Shown: positions 55,498 through 62,705 of the stretch, one piece after another
Layout: the number at the start of each line of letters is the position of its first letter
Numbering within the stretch: position 1 is the first letter of the stretch
Assembly: GCA_041399155.1 (NCBI GenBank)
Contig: JAWKTI010000006.1
Location: 124,001-188,000, forward strand
Direction of reading: 5' to 3'
Source: Zavarzinella sp.
GTDB taxonomy: Bacteria; Planctomycetota; Planctomycetia; Gemmatales; Gemmataceae
Length of the DNA stretch: 64,000 bases
Program-made: the position numbers and the translations under genes
Notes under the pieces: model-generated
Database searches by the model: none
Seen by the model: only the letters and a program-made list of their open reading frames with translations
Told to the model about the DNA's origin: nothing

Positions 55498-55905
55498 TTA
55501 CTCCGGTATCGATGATTCGGTATAAACGATCCGTTTAATACCTTCTTTCATCAAAGGTACGTTGAAATTCAACAGCAGTCCCAGTGTATGGCCTGTTGCT
55601 TTTAGATAAGATATAACTTGTGCTTTGTGGATCTCTGCCAAAGCATTTACCGTCTTTATCTCCACAATTAATTCTCCACCAACAAGGAAATCCAAAAACC
55701 CTTCACCAATTGAACGGCCCTTGTATGACAATGCAATTGCATGCTGGCGACTAAACAGTATTTTTCGTAGAGAAAATTCTATAGATAGAGCTTCTTCATA
55801 AGTTCGTTCCAAGTACCCAGGACCAAGAAACCGATGTACTTCAAATGCAGCATCAATTACAGCATTCGCTAATTTATCTACATGAATCGGTGGCTCGTTT
55901 CTCAT
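55498..55905 (-). CDS. GxxExxY protein
   Basis: 135 residues, a member of the GxxExxY family (PF13366). The name motif reads GPGYLERTYEEAL at about 29-41. The core FLDFLVGGELIVEIKTVN resembles the D-x(n)-E-x-K arrangement of restriction-type nuclease folds, and QVISYLKATGHTLGLLLNF follows. Biochemical function is unproven. These genes are scattered and often multiplied in some genomes. It is AT-rich and is flanked by identical 31-bp direct repeats at 55429-55459 and 56036-56066. Confidence 0.88.
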   Translation of the reverse strand: MRNEPPIHVDKLANAVIDAAFEVHRFLGPGYLERTYEEALSIEFSLRKILFSRQHAIALSYKGRSIGEGFLDFLVGGELIVEIKTVNALAEIHKAQVISYLKATGHTLGLLLNFNVPLMKEGIKRIVYTESSIPE

Positions 55906-56035
55906 AAATCACCGTGCAAAATGAATGCCCTGAGTTCATAACCCAAATAGCCATTACTGGATTATCTTTATGAACGCCAAGTCACATGAAAACAGAATTT
56001 GTATATGGTTGTTTCATAGAAACGTTATCTTCGTC

Positions 56036-56066
56036 TTTCGTGGCGTCTTGGCGACGTGGCGGTCAA
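56036..56066 (+). repeat. 31-bp repeat, copy downstream of the GxxExxY start side
   Basis: Identical to 55429-55459 as I read it, in the same orientation; it begins TTTCGTGGCG and ends GGCGGTCAA. The two copies bracket the GxxExxY gene. Confidence 0.8.
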
Positions 56067-56146
56067 ATATATTACCCTGACATTTGTCAGAATACAGCTA
56101 GAAATGGATTTAACTACCAAGCTCAAGTATAATTAGTGGAGAAGAC

Positions 56147-56181
56147 CACGTGGGAACAATGATAACACTGTCCCACGTGGG
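56147..56181 (-). other. 10-bp stem hairpin built on CACGTG
   Basis: CCACGTGGGA at 56147-56156 pairs with TCCCACGTGG at 56172-56181. It is 43 bases downstream of the first DUF1559 stop codon. No T-run follows, so it could be a processing or termination structure. Confidence 0.4.
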
Positions 56182-56223
56182 CTGCAAAGATGAGTTAATT
56201 TTAATTAATGCAGAGGTCCGAAC

Positions 56224-57228
56224 TTAGTTATCGTTCGTTACTGGTTGGCCGTCGCTGGCACTTCCCAACTGGTAGAGAGTTGCAGGGGCCACAGAATCGC
56301 GGATGAAACGAACAGAACCGTCACCCATACAGGCGTTGACGCCACCAGTGTGCTGACTTCGCAGAGTTGCCTGATTGTTATCTGGGCAACCAGTCCAACA
56401 GCCCAAGTTTTGCTGAGCTGGGCTAGGATTGGGGCAGCCAGAAATATCGTCAGAACCACCAGCTTTATCGTTAATTCGACTTGCATCACCAACAGCGTAT
56501 GTTCCAACGCTACTGGCACCGATGTGCCCAGCGGCCCAAGTCCCGCGGGAATCGTTGGCATTAAAGCCAGACAGCACCTCGCCCACCATAATGGTATTGC
56601 TGGAGCCGTCCTGCATCCCTTCCACTTTCATGCAATTGTGGGGAAATCGCGTGGTAAACCAGAATGGTCCACGACCACTCCAGCCAAAACCTGCATTGGT
56701 CGATCCGCCGTCGTTTGCGTTCCGGCCTGTTGGTCCGAGGTTGGCAGCATAACTTCCGCGTGCCCAACCGCCACCACCACCGTTGTAAAGTACAGTGGTT
56801 CGCGAATCCGATGGGCACTGCAGGGTTTTGATCACCGTGCCACGAATATTACGCCAGCCATGATTCGTGTTAACGTTGCTCATCCAGGCAGTAATACTGG
56901 CTTCCTGTTGTCGATACAGGTTATCCTGTTCGAAGTGGGGCAGCATCAGCACAATCCAGTTGGGGCCATAAGTGTCAATCTGATTGGCGTTGTTAACACC
57001 GTTACCACCAATCGCAATCATTGCAGAAGGCAAACCATTGCCAAGATCGGCATAACTGTGGCAAGCCACGCCCAGTTGTTTCAGATTGTTGGTACACTTG
57101 GCCCGATTGGCGGCTTCGCGTACTTTTTGTACTGCGGGAAGCAGCAGGCCAATCAAAATAGCAATAATAGCAATCACGACCAACAGTTCGATCAGGGTGA
57201 AACCCCGTCGTTTGAGAGAGGAATACAT
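56224..57228 (-). CDS. DUF1559 protein with prepilin-type N-terminus (paralogue 1)
   Basis: 334 residues from ATG 57228, which has a G-rich ribosome site; the open frame is longer. The type IV prepilin motif RRGFTLIELLVVIAI is at residues 7-21, with cleavage expected after the Gly, followed by a 20-residue helix and AVQKVREAANRAKCTNNLKQ. The DUF1559 body contains the CPSDSR block and the C-terminal MGDGSVRFIRDS. These proteins are a planctomycete speciality, often with over a hundred copies per genome, and are thought to be secreted or surface pseudopilins. It is a close paralogue of the next gene. Confidence 0.93.
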   Translation of the reverse strand: MYSSLKRRGFTLIELLVVIAIIAILIGLLLPAVQKVREAANRAKCTNNLKQLGVACHSYADLGNGLPSAMIAIGGNGVNNANQIDTYGPNWIVLMLPHFEQDNLYRQQEASITAWMSNVNTNHGWRNIRGTVIKTLQCPSDSRTTVLYNGGGGGWARGSYAANLGPTGRNANDGGSTNAGFGWSGRGPFWFTTRFPHNCMKVEGMQDGSSNTIMVGEVLSGFNANDSRGTWAAGHIGASSVGTYAVGDASRINDKAGGSDDISGCPNPSPAQQNLGCWTGCPDNNQATLRSQHTGGVNACMGDGSVRFIRDSVAPATLYQLGSASDGQPVTNDN

Positions 57229-57557
57229 CAAACCCCCACCATTAAGTGAAAAAATTAGAAAATGATCATGGCCCCATGCGAACGATGAGAAAACCATCAT
57301 CAAGTTACAAGAATGTTACTCGATTAATTCGTTTGGTGGAAGAGAAAAATGAAGTTTTCTTGAAATCCAGATGATAAATTCAAAAACGCCAAGCTGCAGA
57401 AATTGTCGCAATTCCTTTAAAAATAATAACTTGCGTCAATTTTCTCCAAAATAATATTATGAGGAAATTCTTTTGTTATAAAGCGATTTCTGTTAAAAAT
57501 TTCACTTTTTACTGCCAGATTCAACCAAAACACCGCTTTCTTAGTGCGTGCCGTCCA

Positions 57558-58562
57558 CTAATTATCGTTGGTTACTGGCTGGCCGTCGGAAGCACTTCCT
57601 AACAGGTAGAACGTTCGTTGGGCGATGCTGTCGCGAATGAATCGCACGGAGCCATCACCCATGGCTGCATTCACCCCGCCGGTGTGCTGGCTACGCATTG
57701 TTGCCTGGTTGTTATCCGGGCAGCCAGTCCAGCACCCAAGGTTTTGCTGCCAGGGGCTGGGGTTGGGGCAGCCCGCGACATCGTCGGAACCGGTATTTCT
57801 GGAATTAGGCAACTGTGCGTCGCCAGAGGCATAACGGCCAACGCTGCTGGCACCGATATGACCCGCAGCCCAGGTTCCACGCGAATCGTTGGCATTAAAG
57901 CCTGCCAATACTTCTCCAACCATAATGGTGTTGCTGGAGCCATCCTGCATCCCTTCCACTTTCATGCAATTGTGGGGTAGGCGGGTAGTAAACCAGAACG
58001 GCCCTCGACCATTTAAGCCATATGCGGCATTGTTGCCACCACCATCGTTGGCATTTCGCCCCGCTGGCCCCAGATTGGCCGCATAGTTGCCCCGTGCCCA
58101 GTTGCCACCTGGGCCGTTGTAAGCAGCAGAATTGCGTGAATCCGACGGACATTGCAGGGTTTTGATCACCGTGCCACGGATGGCGCGCCAGTTATGGTTT
58201 GTGTTCGAATTGCTCATCCAGGCAGTGATACTGGCCGCTTGCTGACGATACAGGTTATCCTGTTCGAAGTAAGGCAGCATCAGCACCAGCCAGTTGGGAC
58301 CGTAACCCGCGGCATTCGTGGTGCGATTCAGACCGCCACCACCCGGTGCGATCATTGCGGAAGGCAGTCCACTGTTCACATCGGCATAACTGTGGCACGC
58401 CACACCCAGTTGTTTCAGGTTGTTGGTGCACTTGGCCCGGTTGGCTGCTTCGCGTACTTTTTGTACGGCAGGCAGCAATAATCCAATCAAAATGGCAATG
58501 ATGGCAATCACCACCAACAGTTCAATCAGGGTAAATCCCCGACGATTGAGAGAGGCTGGCAT
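57558..58562 (-). CDS. DUF1559 protein with prepilin-type N-terminus (paralogue 2)
   Basis: 334 residues from ATG 58562 (GAGGA just upstream). It has the same architecture as the 56224 gene: RRGFTLIELLVVIAI at the N-terminus, CPSDSR in the middle and MGDGSVRFIRDS at the end, finishing with LGSASDGQPVTNDN in both. The pair is a tandem duplication separated by 329 bases, on the same strand, and has since diverged mainly in the central loops. Function unknown; extracellular or pilus-like assembly is inferred. Confidence 0.93.
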   Translation of the reverse strand: MPASLNRRGFTLIELLVVIAIIAILIGLLLPAVQKVREAANRAKCTNNLKQLGVACHSYADVNSGLPSAMIAPGGGGLNRTTNAAGYGPNWLVLMLPYFEQDNLYRQQAASITAWMSNSNTNHNWRAIRGTVIKTLQCPSDSRNSAAYNGPGGNWARGNYAANLGPAGRNANDGGGNNAAYGLNGRGPFWFTTRLPHNCMKVEGMQDGSSNTIMVGEVLAGFNANDSRGTWAAGHIGASSVGRYASGDAQLPNSRNTGSDDVAGCPNPSPWQQNLGCWTGCPDNNQATMRSQHTGGVNAAMGDGSVRFIRDSIAQRTFYLLGSASDGQPVTNDN

Positions 58563-58930
58563 ACGATTCCTCACAAAAGAGAAGAAAGATTAGAGAAAGA
58601 TCATGTTTTCATTTTGAATAATGAAAAAAACATCATCACTTATTGCCCATCCTAGCCGAATCGCGGGATTAATGGAAGTTAAAAATGAAGTTTTCCTGAA
58701 AATTTTCCAGGTGGCCTGTCTTGGCTGAATCGTTTAAATCTGCGTAAGTTATTGATTTGAAATAACTTACAGAAAATCATACTTATGAATAAATTCTCTC
58801 TTTTTGCGATAGAAATAACAAAAATTTCTCATTTATTAGTTTGCCACTGCCATCTTTTTGGGTGAAATCGTGCTTTCGTGACCGACATCAGGCAAGGATT
58901 TGACCGCAAATTTCCACCGAAGCACTGCCC

Positions 58931-59153
58931 GTCGGCTCACAACACATGATGTTGAGTTGCCAACTCAATTGTTTAGTACTGGTTTCCCGCCTTCGCGGGA
59001 ATGACGGTTGTAGACACGTTCAGATTCTTCTGGTAGACACAACCGTCTGAAACCCAACCTCGGTTGGGTTTGTGAGCCGACGGCAAAAGCCACGGTTGGA
59101 TCGAAAAATACCAGAAACACCGAATTTCAAACTGATTTTGGTTTAGGTGCGAA
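58931..59153 (+). repeat. ~200-bp intergenic element, copy 2
   Basis: Corresponds to 11612-11808. Shared blocks, in order: GGCTCACAA, ATGATGTT, GTTGCCAACTCAA, the palindrome core (58983-59002, first base changed), AACCGTCTGAAACCCAACC, and ACCAGAAACACCGAAT. A stretch of about 25 bases at 59018-59040 is extra relative to copy 1. It ends 10 bases from the stop codon of the 59163 gene. The rest of 58563-58930 is AT-rich with nothing coding. Confidence 0.8.
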
Positions 59154-59162
59154 AGAGAAAGT

Positions 59163-59384
59163 TTACTTCTTGGCGGCATATGCCAGGAATTTCAAGATGC
59201 TGAAGATGATCATCGCAATTCCGCCGAACTTGAAAAGAGGGCGAAATTTATCTAGCATTGCTGCTTGTCTGGCACCAGTTTCTGTCGTCGGGTCAATTTT
59301 TTTGTAACTGAAATAGAGTACATAGCTGCCAATCAGTGCCATGATGCCATTTTCAATTATTGAGGCGAAATCACTTGAGTTCAT
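59163..59384 (-). CDS. Small two-pass membrane protein
   Basis: 73 residues with two hydrophobic helices (about 12-28 and 53-69) separated by a polar loop (KKIDPTTETGARQAAMLDKF). No known family. It follows mrp by 17 bases on the same strand, so it is likely the third gene of the DUF971-mrp run. Its relation to Fe-S assembly is unknown. Confidence 0.65.
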   Translation of the reverse strand: MNSSDFASIIENGIMALIGSYVLYFSYKKIDPTTETGARQAAMLDKFRPLFKFGGIAMIIFSILKFLAYAAKK

Positions 59385-59401
59385 GAATGGTGCCCGGTGG
59401 G

Positions 59402-60211
59402 TTACAACTCCACTTCTGGCAGTGGTTGGGGCGTGGTACCGCTGACTTCTTCGATCAATGCACGTGCCAGTGCCAGGTAAGCCTGTGAAACCGCAGCATC
59501 AGGGTGGGTCAGCAGCATTGGCACGCCGGCATCGCCACATTCTGCGACTTGAGGCTGGATCGGAATTTCAGCTAAAAAGCGGGTGTCGTTGTCTTTGGCC
59601 AGTTTTGCACCCCCACCGTGCTTGAACAGTTCGTAGCGTTTGCCATCATCGCCGACGAAAAAGCTCATGTTTTCCACCACCCCCAGTACGGGAGTGTGCA
59701 GTTGGCGGAACATGTTGAGTGCCTTTACCGCATCAATCAGGCTGACATCCTGTGGCGTGGTGACAATCACCGCACCAGTGACTGGTACGGTCTGGCACAG
59801 GCTCAACTGGGCATCGCCGGTACCGGGGGGCATGTCAATCACCAGATAATCCAGTTCACCCCATGGGATCTGGGTCAAAAATGAGGTCACCCATTTGCCC
59901 ACCATCGGGCCGCGGAGCAGCACCCCACGGCCAGCATCGGGCAGAAAACCCAGCGACATCAGCTTCAAGCCATGCTTTTCCAGTGGGAAGTTGGCAATTG
60001 CGGGATCGACCGCACCGGTGCCTGTCATCATGGGTACACTGGGGCCGTAAATGTCCGCATCCATCAGGCCCACTTTCAGGCCTTGTTGCTGCAGTGCGAT
60101 GGCCAGGTTCAACGAGACGGTCGATTTCCCCACCCCACCTTTGCCACTGGCGACCGCAATAATATGTTTCACATCCTGAATCGCAGGATTACGTGCTGGT
60201 TCGTTCGACAT
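59402..60211 (-). CDS. Mrp/NBP35-type P-loop ATPase, HCF101-like variant
   Basis: 269 residues. The deviant Walker A GKGGVGKS is at 23-30, and DMPPGTGDAQLS follows. Mrp/ApbC proteins carry Fe-S clusters and deliver them to apoproteins. The usual CxxC near the C-terminus is absent: the segment reads ENMSFFVGDDGKRYELF, with no cysteines. There is also no N-terminal MIP18/DUF59 domain. Only two cysteines are visible elsewhere. This resembles the plastid HCF101 type. It starts one base after the DUF971 gene. Confidence 0.9.
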   Translation of the reverse strand: MSNEPARNPAIQDVKHIIAVASGKGGVGKSTVSLNLAIALQQQGLKVGLMDADIYGPSVPMMTGTGAVDPAIANFPLEKHGLKLMSLGFLPDAGRGVLLRGPMVGKWVTSFLTQIPWGELDYLVIDMPPGTGDAQLSLCQTVPVTGAVIVTTPQDVSLIDAVKALNMFRQLHTPVLGVVENMSFFVGDDGKRYELFKHGGGAKLAKDNDTRFLAEIPIQPQVAECGDAGVPMLLTHPDAAVSQAYLALARALIEEVSGTTPQPLPEVEL

Positions 60212-60212
60212 C

Positions 60213-60539
60213 TTACTCCTTCAACTCGACAGGTGTGGACAACTGCCGTAAATATTCAATGGTATAAATTCCGGTATCGTGCCCATCGTTCCAGATAATC
60301 TGATAGGCGTAGTTGCCTTTGGGCAGCATTTTCACCGGTGCGGGGGCACCGGCAGCCAGTTCTTTGTCCGAAAGTAGCCGAAAAGGGTCGACCGGTTTCT
60401 GGCGTTCATCGTTGCACATGGCACATGGGCACATCTTTCGCAGCTTCTGCCAGGCAACGCGGGTGTGGGCACCATCGGACCAGGCAATTTCCAGAGAATC
60501 CCCCACCCGCTGGAGACGAGTTGGAGCGGTATCATTCAT
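60213..60539 (-). CDS. DUF971 protein
   Basis: 108 residues, a single DUF971 domain. It has the metal-binding CPCAMC (about 36-41), preceded by LRKM, and GNYAYQIIWNDGHDTGIYTIEYL near the C-terminus. In plant HCF101 a DUF971 domain is fused behind the Mrp ATPase, and here the separate gene is translationally adjacent to mrp with a one-base gap. A role in Fe-S cluster handling is inferred. The gamma-butyrobetaine hydroxylase N-terminal domain shares this fold, but the neighbour argues for the Fe-S role. Confidence 0.9.
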   Translation of the reverse strand: MNDTAPTRLQRVGDSLEIAWSDGAHTRVAWQKLRKMCPCAMCNDERQKPVDPFRLLSDKELAAGAPAPVKMLPKGNYAYQIIWNDGHDTGIYTIEYLRQLSTPVELKE

Positions 60540-60777
60540 CGCGACATCCCACGCACTAAATGCAAAGAAACATTAATAAGCTACGGAATTTGCAAAGAAA
60601 AGCTGTTGTGAAGCGGCCACAAGTGCAGATTCAGTTTCGCACTGCGTCATTGCCTGATTCGCCTTCTGAACAGAATGCAGTTGTTGATCAGCAGATGGTA
60701 CTCCCACTTTTCATTTTCCTTTCAACCCCACGGTGGGATACAATGAACCGCGATTGGCTCCTAAAAATGAATGAAAT

Positions 60778-62265
60778 ATGAGAATCCTCCTCTCCCTGCT
60801 GTGCGTGGGGCTATTCCAGGGCACCACGTGGGCTGCGGAACGACCGAACGTGCTGTTCATTGCGATTGACGATCTGAACGACTGGCTGGGCTGCCTGAAA
60901 GGCCATTCGCAGGCGTATTCGCCCAATATCGACAAACTGGCCGCACGTGGGACGCTGTTTACCAATGCCCACTGTCAGGCACCGTTGTGCAATCCTTCTC
61001 GTTCGAGCCTGCTGACGGGTCTGCGCCCCAGTTCTACTGGCATTCATGGCCTGCAGCCAGGAATTCGGCAGGTGCCTGCTACCAAAAACCTGCAAACACT
61101 GCCGCAAACCTTCCTGAAAGCGGGTTACCACACCTATACATGTGGCAAGATTTACCACGATGGCTCAATCAAACCGGCAGAGCGTGCCGCCGAATTTGCG
61201 ACGTGGGGCCCGGCACCTGGCATGGGCAAACCTGCGAATCGGATTGCCAAACTACCTGGCAAGCCCCACCCGTTAATGGACTGGGGGCCTTTTCCCGAAC
61301 ATGCAGAGGACGCTGCCGATTACAAAATTGCCAGTGCGGCGGTGCAGGCACTGAACGAGGCACCCAAAGATCAGCCATTTTTCATCGCAGCGGGCTTTCG
61401 CCTGCCCCACGTGCCCTGTTTTGCTCCACCGGAGTGGTTCGCAAAGTTTCCGATCGACAAAGTGCAATTACCACCCATCAAGCGGGACGATCGAGACGAT
61501 ACACCCCGGTTTTCGTGGTACCTGCACTGGAAATTGCCCGAACCACGGCTGAAAACATTAGAGGATTTTAAGGAAATCACCCCACTGGTGCGTGGCTATC
61601 TGGCCAGCGTGGCGTTTGTGGATGCGATGGTGGGCCGGGTTCTGGACGCACTGGAGAAAACAGGACGCACCAACGACACGATTGTGGTGCTTTGGAGCGA
61701 CCACGGTTATCATCTGGGTGAAAAATTAATCTCCGGCAAGAATACGCTGTGGGAACGCTCCACCCACGTGCCGTTAATTTTTGCCGGACCTGGCTGTGCG
61801 GCGAAGGCGGTCTGCACGCAACCCGCGGAACTGCTGGATATTTTCCCCACGTTACTGGAGCTGGGCAAGTTACCTGCCAGAGCCGACCTGGATGGCCACA
61901 GTCTAGTGCCACAATTGCAGGATGCCAGCAAAAAACGCCCGTGGCCTGCGATTACCACCCACAATCAGGGGAACCATGCGGTGCGGGATGACCAGTTTCG
62001 CTACATCCGTTATGCCGATGGCACGGAAGAAATGTACGACATGAAGGCCGATCCGAATGAATGGACGAACCTGCTGGCACCAAACGCCACCATTCTACCC
62101 GCAACGAAAGAACGCCGCGACGCACTGGCGAAGTGGTTACCAAAGGTTGATCTGCCTGCCACTGCAGGAAGTGCACACCGCGTATTGACTTATGACAAAA
62201 AAACCGGCCAGGTCACGTGGGAAGGACAACCCATCGGCCCGAAAGACCCCATCCCACTTCCGTAA
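60778..62265 (+). CDS. Secreted sulfatase, iduronate-2-sulfatase-like
   Basis: 495 residues with a signal peptide (1-19). D31-D32 (AIDDLNDWLG) bind the metal and the signature C71-N-P-S-R75 is standard. TYTCGKIYHDG, FFIAAGFRLPHVP, VLWSDHGYHLGE and KNTLWERSTHVPLIF match the iduronate-2-sulfatase subgroup. It hydrolyses sulfate esters of polysaccharides outside the cytoplasm. It is complete and stands alone, unlike the C-A-S-R type enzyme at 29354. Confidence 0.94.
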   Translation: MRILLSLLCVGLFQGTTWAAERPNVLFIAIDDLNDWLGCLKGHSQAYSPNIDKLAARGTLFTNAHCQAPLCNPSRSSLLTGLRPSSTGIHGLQPGIRQVPATKNLQTLPQTFLKAGYHTYTCGKIYHDGSIKPAERAAEFATWGPAPGMGKPANRIAKLPGKPHPLMDWGPFPEHAEDAADYKIASAAVQALNEAPKDQPFFIAAGFRLPHVPCFAPPEWFAKFPIDKVQLPPIKRDDRDDTPRFSWYLHWKLPEPRLKTLEDFKEITPLVRGYLASVAFVDAMVGRVLDALEKTGRTNDTIVVLWSDHGYHLGEKLISGKNTLWERSTHVPLIFAGPGCAAKAVCTQPAELLDIFPTLLELGKLPARADLDGHSLVPQLQDASKKRPWPAITTHNQGNHAVRDDQFRYIRYADGTEEMYDMKADPNEWTNLLAPNATILPATKERRDALAKWLPKVDLPATAGSAHRVLTYDKKTGQVTWEGQPIGPKDPIPLP

Positions 62266-62297
62266 AGGCGAGCAAAGTGAGCTGGCTAGAAAATAAA

Positions 62298-62549
62298 TTC
62301 TCTTTGGCCCTGAAGGGGCCATTCTGTCAGCCCAGGGTGAGCAAAGCGAGCCCTGGGTTACTGGTACAAAAAATCTTCGGCCCTGTAGGGGCCGTTCAAA
62401 TTCGAAGTGATGAACCTAACAGATTTAATCAGAACACAGACTCATTTTGAACGGCCCCTACAGGGCCGCGGGTATGGTAATTTCTTTTCCCAGGGCTCGC
62501 TTCGCTCACCCTGGGCTGACAGAATGGCCCCTTCAGGGCCAAAAGAGAA
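62298..62549. repeat. Large inverted repeat, ~103-bp arms with 45-bp spacer
   Basis: 62298-62400 is nearly the reverse complement of 62446-62549, beginning TTCTCTTTGGCCCTGAAGG and ending GGGGCCGTTCAAA. The arms also contain smaller palindromes (GGCCCTGAAGGGGCC, CCCAGGG...CCCTGGG). It lies after the iduronate-sulfatase gene and could fold into a very stable hairpin. No coding frame is supported. Confidence 0.85.
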
Positions 62550-62584
62550 TCCCCAGCCCTTACGGAATGGGCTACAACTAGACT

Positions 62585-62687
62585 GCACTTCGTGCCTGAA
62601 GCAATAATTGGGGTATAGAAATCTCGGCCAGAAAGAACCAAAGAGTCCAGATTCAAATAAAAACGACTACTCCCGTCAACTCAGCCC
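62585..62687. repeat. Dispersed intergenic repeat, right copy
   Basis: Matches 397-511 in the same orientation, with CACTTCGTGCCTGAAGCAA at its head and CCCGTCAACTCAGCCC at the end. It follows the large inverted repeat and precedes the DUF1501 stop codon. Confidence 0.6.
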
Positions 62688-62705
62688 AGTTGAGATGCTT
62701 CGTAC

